Positions 45,624 to 54,540 of a stretch of DNA of 64,000 nt are shown here, one piece after another. Position 1 is the stretch's first letter; every line of letters begins with the position of its first letter. The notes beneath the pieces were generated by a model. The model saw nothing but the letters and a program-made list of their open reading frames with translations, did not search any database and was not told where the DNA came from. Source of the stretch: an uncultured Pirellulales bacterium (GTDB lineage: Bacteria > Planctomycetota > Planctomycetia > Pirellulales > Thermoguttaceae); contig CALLPE010000008.1 in the NCBI GenBank assembly GCA_938015445.1, forward strand, positions 124,001 to 188,000. Reading direction: 5' to 3'. The translations under genes were made by a program, and so were the position numbers.

Positions 45624-46089
45624 CGTGCGGCCTCGCTCGGCTGCCGCCGCGACGCGGACCTAACGCCCCCCAAGCTAGATGCTCAAAGTGCCCGGGGCCG
45701 TTCGCCGCCGCGCGGAACATGAAAAATAGCATTCTACCGCCTTCGGCCCGATAAAACACAAGCAATTATTGTAACCTTGATTGCCCGCAGCACCCAAGAT
45801 GCCCGACTTGTACTCTTGCACGGTTTGGGCAACGGCGTATATTGACTCCAAGACTCAAGGCTATATTGACTCCAAGGCTCAGGCCTATATTGACTGCAAG
45901 GCTCAAGCGTGGATTGACTCCAAGACTCAAACAGCTCGATGGTTTTTTGCAAGGTTCCTTGCCCGGCTGGGCATCACCGCCGAAGCAAGGCCGAAGGCTG
46001 TTGGCCGCGCGGCCCACAGCGGCTATTGCCCTGCGACCACGGGGCACCGTAGCAGCCACTGGCGCCATTGAAAAAAAGAGGTCCTAGAG
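45624..46089. other. Divergent spacer sufC / membrane protein with coding-like repeats
   Basis: 466 bp. It contains the 24-bp x4 repeat. A plus-strand frame from an ATG at 45799 to a stop at 46071 would translate the repeats as an 8-residue unit, but there is no other support for a gene. Confidence 0.5.
45838..45933. repeat. 24-bp tandem repeat, 4 copies
   Basis: Units at 45838, 45862, 45886 and 45910, exact 24-bp period, core ATTGACT(C/G)CAAG(A/G)CTCA. In the open plus frame each unit reads YIDSK(T/A)Q(G/A), with WIDSKTQT as the last. Confidence 0.9.
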
Positions 46090-47433
46090 ATGTCCGAAGC
46101 GCAAAGCACCACTGTGCGTGCGGTCGCATGGAAAGAGGTCTTCTGCTGGGTGAACGTTTTCCGCGCGTTTCGGATCGCCGCGGGGGTGCGCGTCTTGGCG
46201 CTCGCAGCAGTGGGGACGTTATTGACGGCTATTGTATGGTGGTTTTTCGGAATGCTTTTTCTCCCGGCTGAAGACGCGCCGTCGGCGGCCACCGCTTGGC
46301 TTGCGCCATATAGGGTTTGCCCGTGGAAGACCGTCACCGAGCAATTTGTGCCCGATAAACCCATTCTGCCCGGTGTGCCTGAGCGGCTCGACCATCTGGT
46401 GCCCCCCGTGGAAACTTGGCAGCCGCGGGATCCGCTTTTCGGGTCGTGGTCGCAATTGACCCGACCACTGTGGAGCATATTCGATCTCCACATCGGCTTG
46501 CGCGAGTTCGTCTGTTTGGCACTATGCGGATTGGGTGCGGCGGCTGTTTGGGCGTTGTTTGGCGGGGCAATCTCGCGGATTGCCGCTGTGGAGTTGGCCA
46601 GCGAGGAACACCTCGGTCTGACTGCCGCCCTGCGATTCGCGGCCCGAAAGTGGATCTCCTATTTCGCTGCGCCTTTGCTGCCGTTGGCGGGAATTGCCGC
46701 GGTCGCCGTGCCCATCTTCCTGGTGGCTTGGCTGCTACAGTTCGACTTCGGCTTGTTCTTGCTGGCACTCGGGTGGCCGGTCTTGCTACTGCTGGGCTTC
46801 GTGGTGGTGCTGTTGCTGGTGGGACTGTTATTCGGCTGGCCGCTGATGTGGCCCACCATCAGCGCCGAAGGCACCGACAGCTTCGACGCCTTGAGTCGCT
46901 CTTACGCCTACGTCTTCCAACGCCCCTTGCACTACCTGTTCTATGCAGCAGTAGCGGCGCTGCTGGGCTGGCTGGGCTGGCTGCTGGTACGAAACCTCGC
47001 AGCGGCCGTTGCGTGGATAACATATTGGGCGGCAAGCTGGACCGCCGGCTACCCCAGGGTGGAAGCCATCGTCGCCGGCCAGTCGCTAGAAGGAATCGCC
47101 CGTGCCGGCGCTGTGGTGATTCATTACTGGGTCGGTTGCGTTAAACTGATTGCGGCGGGGTTTTTCTTCGGGTATTTCTGGGTGGCCTCGACGGCAATCT
47201 ACTTCCTGCTGCGCCGCAACGTGGACAACGCGCCACTGGACGAGGTGTTCCTCGACGCCGACGAAAGCGAAAAATCATACGGTTTGCCGACCATTACCAC
47301 CGACGCCGCCGGCGCTCCGCTAGTCAGCGCAACGGCCCAGACAGACGCCACTTCGGCACCCCAGCCCCAACAACCTTCCGCCGAGCCTGCGGGACAACAC
47401 ACCCCCGCCGACGATGCGCGTCAGTCGCAATGA
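46090..47433 (+). CDS. Conserved multi-pass membrane protein
   Basis: A 447-residue protein starting at the ATG at 46090. It has about six strong hydrophobic segments: 35-56, 135-158, 188-215, 217-245, 279-303 and 350-372. A soluble loop with WKTVTEQFVPDKPILPG lies between the first two. DSFDALSRSYAYVFQRPLHYL (about 263-283, given in part) is the most conserved-looking motif. The C-terminal 60 residues are polar, Ala/Thr/Pro/Gln-rich and cytoplasmic-looking. It may be one of the planctomycete membrane proteins resembling large DUF4013-like permeases, but I cannot assign a function. Confidence 0.75.
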   Translation: MSEAQSTTVRAVAWKEVFCWVNVFRAFRIAAGVRVLALAAVGTLLTAIVWWFFGMLFLPAEDAPSAATAWLAPYRVCPWKTVTEQFVPDKPILPGVPERLDHLVPPVETWQPRDPLFGSWSQLTRPLWSIFDLHIGLREFVCLALCGLGAAAVWALFGGAISRIAAVELASEEHLGLTAALRFAARKWISYFAAPLLPLAGIAAVAVPIFLVAWLLQFDFGLFLLALGWPVLLLLGFVVVLLLVGLLFGWPLMWPTISAEGTDSFDALSRSYAYVFQRPLHYLFYAAVAALLGWLGWLLVRNLAAAVAWITYWAASWTAGYPRVEAIVAGQSLEGIARAGAVVIHYWVGCVKLIAAGFFFGYFWVASTAIYFLLRRNVDNAPLDEVFLDADESEKSYGLPTITTDAAGAPLVSATAQTDATSAPQPQQPSAEPAGQHTPADDARQSQ

Positions 47434-47536
47434 AGCCGGCGCGCTGCGCAGTCCTCCTGCTGGCGTCCGGTGCGTCGCCCGCGCAGGGCCCCAATTGGGG
47501 CCGGCCGAGTTGCTTGTTCGAGCTTGTTCCACGGCC

Positions 47537-47884
47537 TCACACTGCTCCAGGGCCGCAGTAGCCGTCGTCGATCTGAATGGCCGCCTCGGCCGGAACAACG
47601 AAAATCTTGCCGTCGCCGATCTGACCCTCCGGGCCGGTACGCGCCACCTTGATGATCGTATTGACCGTCCGCTCTAAAAAATCGTCGTTGACCACGATTT
47701 CCAACACCACTTTGCGAAGCAGCCGGGCGGTGTATTCGTGGCCGCGAAACAACTCGGTGCGCCCTCGCTGGCGGCCGAAGCCCTGGGCGTCGCAGATGGT
47801 CATGCGGGTGACTTCGACCTTTTCCAGCGCTTCGCGCACGGCCGTCAGTTTCGTCGGTTGAATGACGGCTATTACCAGTTTCAC
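47537..47884 (-). CDS. glnB: PII nitrogen regulatory protein
   Basis: Trimeric sensor of 2-oxoglutarate, ATP and ADP. The start is the GTG at 47884, with GGAG 6 bp upstream, giving VKLVIAVIQPTKLTAV at the usual PII N-terminus. The product is 115 residues. The T-loop GRQRGRTELFRGHEY has Y51 exactly where uridylylation occurs, while position 46 is Phe. GDGKIFV and the C-terminal AIQIDDGYCG-type end complete the ligand site. The longer open frame to 47974 is rejected. No amtB or glnA is adjacent. Confidence 0.93.
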   Translation of the reverse strand: MKLVIAVIQPTKLTAVREALEKVEVTRMTICDAQGFGRQRGRTELFRGHEYTARLLRKVVLEIVVNDDFLERTVNTIIKVARTGPEGQIGDGKIFVVPAEAAIQIDDGYCGPGAV

Positions 47885-47928
47885 GGCCTGCTCCAGTGCT
47901 CGGTAGTACGCGGCGCCGCCGCGGAACA

Positions 47929-48135
47929 TTACAACCCCTTGCCCATCGCAGCGCCCACCGCCCCAGCCAGCCACACATCACTCTTACCATGCCCTTTCAC
48001 TACAGGCAATGCCTGTGCGGGCCGGCTGCTGCCCAGCGGCAGCAAGGCGACGATTGATAACCATGCGGATACCCCGAGCACTACCAGCCAAGCCCTCGAT
48101 CTGTGGGAAGTGTGTATTGGGCTACCCTTGCGCAA
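47929..48135 (-). CDS. Small putative exported protein upstream of glnB
   Basis: A 68-residue frame (TTG start at 48135) that looks like a signal peptide: basic start, hydrophobic core AWLVVLGVSAWLSIVALLPL, then RPAQA as a possible cleavage site. A short Gly/Ala-rich tail follows. It ends 44 bp before glnB on the same strand. No homology is recognised and the start codon is weak, so it may be spurious. Confidence 0.3.
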   Translation of the reverse strand: MRKGSPIHTSHRSRAWLVVLGVSAWLSIVALLPLGSSRPAQALPVVKGHGKSDVWLAGAVGAAMGKGL

Positions 48136-48171
48136 GTCGATCGGCTGGTTGCCGCGCCAATAGTGTTCATG

Positions 48172-51100
48172 CTAGCGCAAGCGCTCGATGTGCTCGGCCA
48201 CGCTGCGGCGAAATTGGCTCCAGTCGCTGAGGGGAAACAGCTTGTCGTGCTCCCGTTGCCCTAAACGGAAGGAGTCCATACGCCGCTGGATTAATCGCTG
48301 GGCGGGTTCATCATTTTTCTCTTTCGCCAGCCGGGCCAGCGTCAGCAGGTAACGATAATCGTCGAGTCCCTCGCGCATCTCGCGCTCGAAGTGTAAGGAG
48401 GGAACCAGCTCCCCTTGTGGATTGGAGTTGCACCAAGCGTAGTCGTCCTCGCGGCAGTCCAGAGCATAGTAGGGATCGCCGGCCACAATATTCCAGTGCC
48501 AACTAAGGCGGAACTTCATGTCGAACTGTTTGGCGGCTTTGTACATGTAGGTGCCGAACGTCCAGCGGTTGCCGCCATTGTAAAAGGCCCACTGTCCGCC
48601 CGCCTGTTGGATCATCCTCACACTTTCCTCGCTATGTGTGTTCAGGTTAGCCACGTGCAGGGCGGTAGCCAGGGCAAAATGAGGATCATCACTCTTGCCC
48701 GACGCAAAACTGGTGGCGCCTGTAAACCACGGCGGGCCTTTGGGGAAGGCGGTGCGGTACGCGCGGGCGTTTTCGGCAGAACGACGCAGGTCGTCTCCTA
48801 TAGGTTCGTCAGCCAGGTTCCAGTACACTGGCAGCCACGCGTTCTCCTCGGCGTGCCGTTGGATGGCAGTGAACACGGCGCGGACGAACTGGCTGTAATC
48901 GGAGAAACCGGCGCGCTGCATCGCCCCTTCGTCCTTGTAGTACATATTCAGCCCCGCAATGTGGACGTAGTTTACCACCGGCATTGTGAACCCCATTTCC
49001 CTGGCTAGCCGCATTTGCCGATCGGCAACAGTGAAATCGAGGTGAGGGCGGCCATCCTGGCAACCAAGGTAGCGAAGCCGCGGCAAGCCGGAAAAACTGG
49101 TGAAACCGTAATCACGCAGCCGCTGGAGGCTTTTGCGGGTCATGGCGTCGTTCCACGCTTGGGCCTGTGGGTCGCCTTCCGGCCACGGAATCCGGATTTC
49201 GTGACCCCAGGGGCCAACGGGGATGTCCACCTCGTCCAAGGTTCCCTTGTACACGCGGTATTCCACCGGCACAGCAGCGGGCTTGCCGTGCCGGGGGGTG
49301 ATGGTGATTTCGCCGCGATACAGCCCCGGGGGTGCGTCGGCCGGCGGCCGGATCGTCAGCCAGAAGCGCCGCGTAACCCCTTTTCTTGCCTCCACCGGCT
49401 TACCATGGATGATCAGCCGAGGGGCGATGGTGTACACCGACCCTTCCGCCGTCACCCGCGTGAGCCGATTCGACACGTACCCCACACTGATGCACTTGCT
49501 CGGTATCGTAGCGCGTGCCGACGCCGCACCCATCGGTTCCGCCGGTTTCTCCAGGCGCAGGTCTCCCGCCGTTACGGTAACCGCTCCCAAGTCTTTCAGC
49601 GGGTATATGGCCACCGTCAATGGTTCCCATTCGCCGGCAAATCCGAATCCCGTCACGGAACGATTGATTTCCTGCTGACGTGGTGTGTCGTTGTAGAACA
49701 CATCTTCCATGTAGTCACGAGTGAAGATGATATAGCCCCTTGCCAGGTCTTCCGGGGAGGGAGCGACGGGATCGCCGGTAGGCTTGTGCAAAATGCGGCG
49801 AAAGTAGTTGTCGAAAAAGAAGCGTCGCTTTTCCACTACGTATTCGAGGAACTTGTTTCCTTCGGCCATCCTGCTTGCAGGGAATATGATGATCGCCGAA
49901 ACGCAGTTGGCCCAGTTTTCGCCTACGAACTCCAGGTTCAACTGGCCATCAGTCACGTCCACCTCGAAATGTTTTTCCTGGAAGTACGCCCGCTGGTACT
50001 TATCGAAGGTATTGTCCTCGGGACTGTCCTCGGTGTCCCAGAAGCGAAAGTACTTCTGGATAAAACGGTGGAAGTCCATCGTCTCCTTGACCACCGGCTT
50101 GCCTTCGGCACGAATTTCCCTGTTGCGAAATACCTGGTATTCTCCCCAGAACCCAGAAGGACTATCCACGTTAACTACTACATGATACCGGCCGTTGGGA
50201 ACATCCACGGCCAGGCCGCCGGATTCGATGCAGATGAAGTCTTGGTACAGCGGGTCGGGCTGAAGGGCATCGAAGCTGCGCCAAATCGTGGCATCCTTCA
50301 ACCCGTATCCGCGCCCCACGCTGTAAATGGTGGAAGCATCGATGCGGGTGAAGCCGGGCATCAAGGGGCTTTGTGCTGGCCCGAGGTCGAAGGCCCACAA
50401 TCCTTCGAACATCATCCGGGGAGTTTCCACGTCGCGTTCCAGCCGGATGTTGTCCACGAACAATGGGCCGACGGGATTCTCGCCGATGTTGAACACGAAA
50501 TGCGTTATGGCGCTGAGGATCAGGCTCCTGCCGGGCCGCGACTTTTCGCCCACGTAAAGCTGCCCCAAAGGCAGTACCAGCGTGCTACGGCCTGGCGGCA
50601 CCACTGTGATGTAGTTGACTCGCGTCCAGTAACCGGTGGTCTGCTGGTCGCGGATCTCCACGTACAGCTCCAGCGGCGCGTCGGCTGCCGTATAGAGGTC
50701 GGCTTTGAGATAGTCGTAGCCGGAGAAATCCAACGGGGCATTCCAGACCACATAGCTGCGGTCGATGCGCAGCGCGTGGCTGCCATCGGTGGCGTGCTGC
50801 TGGACCACCGTACCGCCGGAAAAAGGCGACTTGCCCTCGAATGAGGTAAGCAGCTTCACGGGCGGGCCGGCGGCAGGCTTGTCTGCCACTGCCAGCACGC
50901 TGCCACAGGCGTAGCAGCGCTGCCAACGAGGGTCGTTTCGATAGGAACACTCCGGACAGCGCACGGGTTTCTGGCCGAGCGGGCCAGGCGGGATGATGGG
51001 GCTTTCCTCGTTGCCCAGCACCGGCACAGGCGTAAGCGGCACGTCGTCGCCTACCGGTTCCATCGTCACGTCGTCGATCCACAGGTAGCCCGGAGCCATC

Positions 51101-51603
51101 AAGCCAAACGACGGCCCTTCCACACCGGTTCTCGGTTCCTTGATTTCGACGACGTAAGTCACCGGCGTCCAACCGAAGGTGCCGTTTTTCTTCAGTTGAA
51201 AGTACTTGCCGTCGAAGGCGAACTCGGTGGTCGCGCGCCACAATCCCTCGCCGATGTCCAGCCCGCGAATATAGCCGGTGATCTTGTACCGCCCGGCAGG
51301 CAATTGGTCGTGCCGATATCGGATCCGGATTTTGGGCTGATGTCCGCCGTAGAGCAAGCAGGAGGTCTTTCCGGTGCGGGCGATCTGCCCTACGCGGAAC
51401 TCGCATTCCCCTTCGTACTTCCAGCCACCCCAATGTTTGAACACCAGCCCAAATTGATCGCGCGGTTTTGTCTCCTCGAAGGACGGGTCTTTGATGATAT
51501 TGCCCGAGTTGGCAGCGGAGCCTTCCCCGGCCATGACCGGGTCAATTACACACAACACTAAACGCAGTCCGATGACTAACGCGAATACTTTGGGAACTCT
51601 CAT
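48172..51603 (-). CDS. Large secreted glycoside-hydrolase-like protein (DUF4091-type) with internal zinc ribbon
   Basis: 1,143 residues from the ATG at 51603; the leader is RVPKVFALVIGLRLVLCVI with cleavage near VMAGE. Residues about 35-185 form a carbohydrate-binding-like sandwich beginning NIIKDPSFEE. A linker then holds CPEC...CYAC (C216, C219, C230, C233), a zinc-ribbon pattern unusual outside the cytoplasm. A second beta-sandwich follows (about 250-395), then more sandwich-like modules. The C-terminal 350 residues look like a TIM-barrel of the DUF4091/GHL type, with YWNLADEP (DEP at 932-934) as the probable acid/base region and LSWHWNIVAGDPYY near the end. It probably degrades polysaccharide outside the cytoplasm. 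It is followed by the glucuronate isomerase gene transcribed the same way. Confidence 0.82.
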   Translation of the reverse strand: MRVPKVFALVIGLRLVLCVIDPVMAGEGSAANSGNIIKDPSFEETKPRDQFGLVFKHWGGWKYEGECEFRVGQIARTGKTSCLLYGGHQPKIRIRYRHDQLPAGRYKITGYIRGLDIGEGLWRATTEFAFDGKYFQLKKNGTFGWTPVTYVVEIKEPRTGVEGPSFGLMAPGYLWIDDVTMEPVGDDVPLTPVPVLGNEESPIIPPGPLGQKPVRCPECSYRNDPRWQRCYACGSVLAVADKPAAGPPVKLLTSFEGKSPFSGGTVVQQHATDGSHALRIDRSYVVWNAPLDFSGYDYLKADLYTAADAPLELYVEIRDQQTTGYWTRVNYITVVPPGRSTLVLPLGQLYVGEKSRPGRSLILSAITHFVFNIGENPVGPLFVDNIRLERDVETPRMMFEGLWAFDLGPAQSPLMPGFTRIDASTIYSVGRGYGLKDATIWRSFDALQPDPLYQDFICIESGGLAVDVPNGRYHVVVNVDSPSGFWGEYQVFRNREIRAEGKPVVKETMDFHRFIQKYFRFWDTEDSPEDNTFDKYQRAYFQEKHFEVDVTDGQLNLEFVGENWANCVSAIIIFPASRMAEGNKFLEYVVEKRRFFFDNYFRRILHKPTGDPVAPSPEDLARGYIIFTRDYMEDVFYNDTPRQQEINRSVTGFGFAGEWEPLTVAIYPLKDLGAVTVTAGDLRLEKPAEPMGAASARATIPSKCISVGYVSNRLTRVTAEGSVYTIAPRLIIHGKPVEARKGVTRRFWLTIRPPADAPPGLYRGEITITPRHGKPAAVPVEYRVYKGTLDEVDIPVGPWGHEIRIPWPEGDPQAQAWNDAMTRKSLQRLRDYGFTSFSGLPRLRYLGCQDGRPHLDFTVADRQMRLAREMGFTMPVVNYVHIAGLNMYYKDEGAMQRAGFSDYSQFVRAVFTAIQRHAEENAWLPVYWNLADEPIGDDLRRSAENARAYRTAFPKGPPWFTGATSFASGKSDDPHFALATALHVANLNTHSEESVRMIQQAGGQWAFYNGGNRWTFGTYMYKAAKQFDMKFRLSWHWNIVAGDPYYALDCREDDYAWCNSNPQGELVPSLHFEREMREGLDDYRYLLTLARLAKEKNDEPAQRLIQRRMDSFRLGQREHDKLFPLSDWSQFRRSVAEHIERLR

Positions 51604-52028
51604 ATCAGTGCAACTCCGCAACTAAACATCCTGGCGACTTTACAGCGACGAACTAATGGTCAACACGTTCGGTCCGACTGTGTAATGTGGTGCAATCGGG
51701 GGATATGGTGCAACTGTGCGACGCCAATCGGCACAGCCTGGCCAGCGCCGATGCATCTGTGGCTGGCAGGTCCGCCCCAAGGCGTGCATCACCAGGGTCG
51801 GTTTGTTATGCTCTTCAGCGACTGAGGGTTTCATCGGCGGGCAGCGGGCAATGGTGTATTGGCCGCGGCGGCGCGTGTCCGCCGGAGCGTATTGTACGCA
51901 AGCCCAATTTATTGATAAAAGCACATCGCCTTGACACGGCCCCGCAGACTCGTGGGGCGCGTCCATGTCTTTTGGGTATGCGGAGATCAACGGGTGGGGC
52001 GATTATCGGTAAGCCGCGAAGGCCTTTG
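51604..52028. other. Spacer between uxaC and the DUF4091-like gene
   Basis: 425 bp, no supported gene. TGGTGCAA is duplicated at 51688 and 51706 (18-bp spacing). Short frames on both strands lack domains. Confidence 0.55.
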
Positions 52029-53462
52029 TCACACTGCGGGCACGTCGAAGCCGAAATACTGGGCCGCGTTGCGGTAACAAATATTTTGCACCATCGAGCC
52101 GATCAATCCCAGGTCGTTGGGCAGCAATCCTTGTTGCATTTCCCCGCCCAGCAAATTGCAAAGTATGCGGCGGAAGTATTCGTGGCGACTGTAGGAAAGG
52201 AACGAGCGGCTGTCGGTAAGCATGCCCACGAACCGCGCCAGCAGCCCGTGGTTGGATAGCGCGTTGAGCTGCCGCTCGATGCCTTCTTTCTGGTCCAGAA
52301 ACCACCACGCGGCGCCGTACTGCATCTTGCCGGGGATAGTGCCGTCCTGGAAGTTGCCCAGCATGGTGACCACCACGTCGTTGTGTGCTGGGTTGATGTT
52401 ATACACGATGGTTTTGGCCAATTTCTGCTGGCGTTCCAGGCGGTCGAAGAATCGGGCCATGGGGCGGGCAAGCTCGCCGTCGCCGATGGAGTCGAAGCCG
52501 GTGTCCGGCCCAAGCGCCTGGTACATCCGGGAGTTATTGTTTCGCAACGGGCCGACGTGAAACTGCTGCGTCCATTGCTTTTCCCAGTCCATCACCGCCA
52601 GTTCGTACAGCAAGGCCGAGCGGAACTTCAGCAGCGACTGTTCATCGGGCTGCTGGTTGCAGCGCAGCCGGCTAAAGGCCGCAGCCACCTCGGCCGATGT
52701 ATAATCGTCCGCATAGAACGTCTCGATGCCGTGATCCGATAGGCGGCATCCCACGGCATGGAAATAATCGTGCCGGCGCCGCAGCGCCTCTACCAACCGT
52801 GGAAACTGGTCGCCGATGGCCACATCGGCGGCCTGCTCCAATCGCTCGACCCACTCGTTGAAAGCCTGCACGCTGCCGAAGGCCAATGCCCGATCGGGCC
52901 GAAATGTGGGCAATACCTTGATGGCACAGCCCGTTTCGGCAGCAAGCGCTTTGTGATGCTCTAGCGTGTCGGTCGGGTCGTCGGTGGTACATACCAGCAC
53001 AACGTTCATCTGCCGCAGGATGCCGCGGGCGGAAAACTCGGGCTGCTGCAAGCGCTGGTTGCAATGGTCCCAGATGTAGCGCGCCGTTTCGGGCCCCAGC
53101 AAGCGGTCGCTGAGGCGGAAGAATCGGTGCAGCTCCAAGTGAGTCCAATGATACAGCGGGTTGCGGAGGGTCTGGGGCACCGTTTCGGCCCATTTGGCGA
53201 ACTTTTCCCAGTCGGTGGCGTCGCCGGTGCAAAACCGTTCCGGCACACCTGCGGCTCGCATCGCCCGCCACTTGTAATGATCACCATACAGCCAAATCTG
53301 GGTGAGGTTGGCGAAGCGATGATCGGCAGCAATCTGCTGCGGCGGCAAGTGGCTGTGGTAGTCGATGATCGGCATCGGCGCAGCATACCGATGATACAAC
53401 TCGACGGCTTGCGGGCTGTGCAGCAGGAAGTCTTCGGTGATGAATAGTTTTGTTGCGTTCAT
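52029..53462 (-). CDS. uxaC: Glucuronate isomerase
   Basis: Interconverts D-glucuronate/D-fructuronate and D-galacturonate/D-tagaturonate. The 477-residue protein has the family start FITEDFLLHSPQAVELYHRY and the metal motif DYHSHLPP at 34-41. LWHYGDHYKWR-type sequence (here IWLYGDHYKWRAMRAAG) follows at about 57. VCTTDDPTDTLEHH (about 156-169) and RSFLSYSRHEYFRRILCN near the C-terminus are diagnostic. Length and motif order are normal. Its position upstream of the secreted DUF4091-like gene suggests uronic-acid catabolism. Confidence 0.96.
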   Translation of the reverse strand: MNATKLFITEDFLLHSPQAVELYHRYAAPMPIIDYHSHLPPQQIAADHRFANLTQIWLYGDHYKWRAMRAAGVPERFCTGDATDWEKFAKWAETVPQTLRNPLYHWTHLELHRFFRLSDRLLGPETARYIWDHCNQRLQQPEFSARGILRQMNVVLVCTTDDPTDTLEHHKALAAETGCAIKVLPTFRPDRALAFGSVQAFNEWVERLEQAADVAIGDQFPRLVEALRRRHDYFHAVGCRLSDHGIETFYADDYTSAEVAAAFSRLRCNQQPDEQSLLKFRSALLYELAVMDWEKQWTQQFHVGPLRNNNSRMYQALGPDTGFDSIGDGELARPMARFFDRLERQQKLAKTIVYNINPAHNDVVVTMLGNFQDGTIPGKMQYGAAWWFLDQKEGIERQLNALSNHGLLARFVGMLTDSRSFLSYSRHEYFRRILCNLLGGEMQQGLLPNDLGLIGSMVQNICYRNAAQYFGFDVPAV

Positions 53463-53631
53463 AAATCGTCTGGTTAAAAAGCGAACGATTTACATGTTAC
53501 TTGCCCGGGCGCCGGCGACCGTGCTCTGGGTTGCCAAAGCCTGTGGCTGGTAGGGCGATAGCCGACAGTCCGGCGATAACGCCCAAGCTAACACTTGCCT
53601 TCTCGGGCATTGATTAATCGCCTATTGTTGG

Positions 53632-54390
53632 TCAGTCGCCCAGCGGTGGCGGCGTGGCGGCGAACTGGGCGTAGCGGCGTGCGGCGAGCTTATCGTCACC
53701 CTGCCGGGGAAGGAAAAAGCCGCGCACCATGGCCAGCCAAACAACGCCCTTTTCCATCACATTGCCGAACAGTGTGTGAATCACTTCCAGGCCGCGCTGG
53801 CCGTAGGCAGCCACACGTACTCCTTGATCGTTCAGCGGATGGACCATTTGGCTGTAGCTCCACTTTCCGCCCGGCAACCTGCACAACAGCGCCTCTGGAC
53901 CGGCCGGCTCGATCGACGCGGCGGTTTCGCATTCCGGCAGTCGGGTGCGAACCTCCAAGCGGGGCCAGCACTCCCACGACTCGCAGTTGGCCAAAATCAT
54001 CAGCTCGAGGCCGATGTCGCCCGGCTGGTCGGCAACGCTTTTGTCGGCGCCGACGAGCGGCTGCCAAAGCATTCGGAGCGCCAGAGCAGTTGTTGCCTCC
54101 TCGCCCTCCGCTTTGTGGGTAGCCTGATACCTGGCGCACAAAGTGCTGCCACGAGCGAAACAGTCTAGCAATTGAATTTGGGGGGCGGGTTCGGCCGGGT
54201 CGATTCGCAGGGCGAGCACTTCTGCACCCGGCAGCGCCACCCCGCCTATGCTCAATTGCCAAAGACCGCACTCGGGTTTGCTGAGATCGATATTGGCCGC
54301 TAGCGTGCCAAAACTTAGCTGGGCCACGTAATTGTCCAATCGCCAAACCATGGCAAGCTGCGTCAAGGAAGCAGGAAGCGGCGGAAGCAT
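53632..54390 (-). CDS. Conserved hypothetical protein
   Basis: A 252-residue protein. The ATG at 54390 is chosen, with ATG 54351 and TTG 54444 as alternatives. It is beta-rich, without a leader, and contains IDLSKPECGLWQLSIGGVALP, ELMILANCESWECWPRLEVRT and GQRGLEVIHTLFGNVMEKGVVWLAMVRG (partly given). The composition and alternating hydrophobic pattern suggest a carbohydrate-active or sugar-epimerase-like beta-sandwich, but this is inference. The overlapping minus frame at 53696-54454 is Arg/Gly/Ala-rich and looks like a shadow. It lies between uxaC and the uptake operon, all on the minus strand. Confidence 0.6.
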   Translation of the reverse strand: MLPPLPASLTQLAMVWRLDNYVAQLSFGTLAANIDLSKPECGLWQLSIGGVALPGAEVLALRIDPAEPAPQIQLLDCFARGSTLCARYQATHKAEGEEATTALALRMLWQPLVGADKSVADQPGDIGLELMILANCESWECWPRLEVRTRLPECETAASIEPAGPEALLCRLPGGKWSYSQMVHPLNDQGVRVAAYGQRGLEVIHTLFGNVMEKGVVWLAMVRGFFLPRQGDDKLAARRYAQFAATPPPLGD

Positions 54391-54540
54391 CCATCGAGGA
54401 TCGTGCCAGCTTCGGCAGCCGATCACAAGTCGGGCCGACAGCAACTATAAACACGTTTTTTACAGAGGGCAGGAATCATTGTCAAACCTCGTTGCAAAAA
54501 AGCCCATCGGCGAGCGGATACGGGGCTGGATTTGCAAAGG

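Noticed and set aside
45799-46071. A real small gene containing the 24-bp repeats
   Set aside because: No ribosome binding site or domain, and the sequence after the repeats looks like spacer DNA; kept only as a finding.
53696-54454. Alternative minus-strand frame of 252 codons overlapping the hypothetical gene
   Set aside because: It is Arg/Gly/Ala-rich with no hydrophobic pattern; the other frame has a balanced, beta-rich composition.
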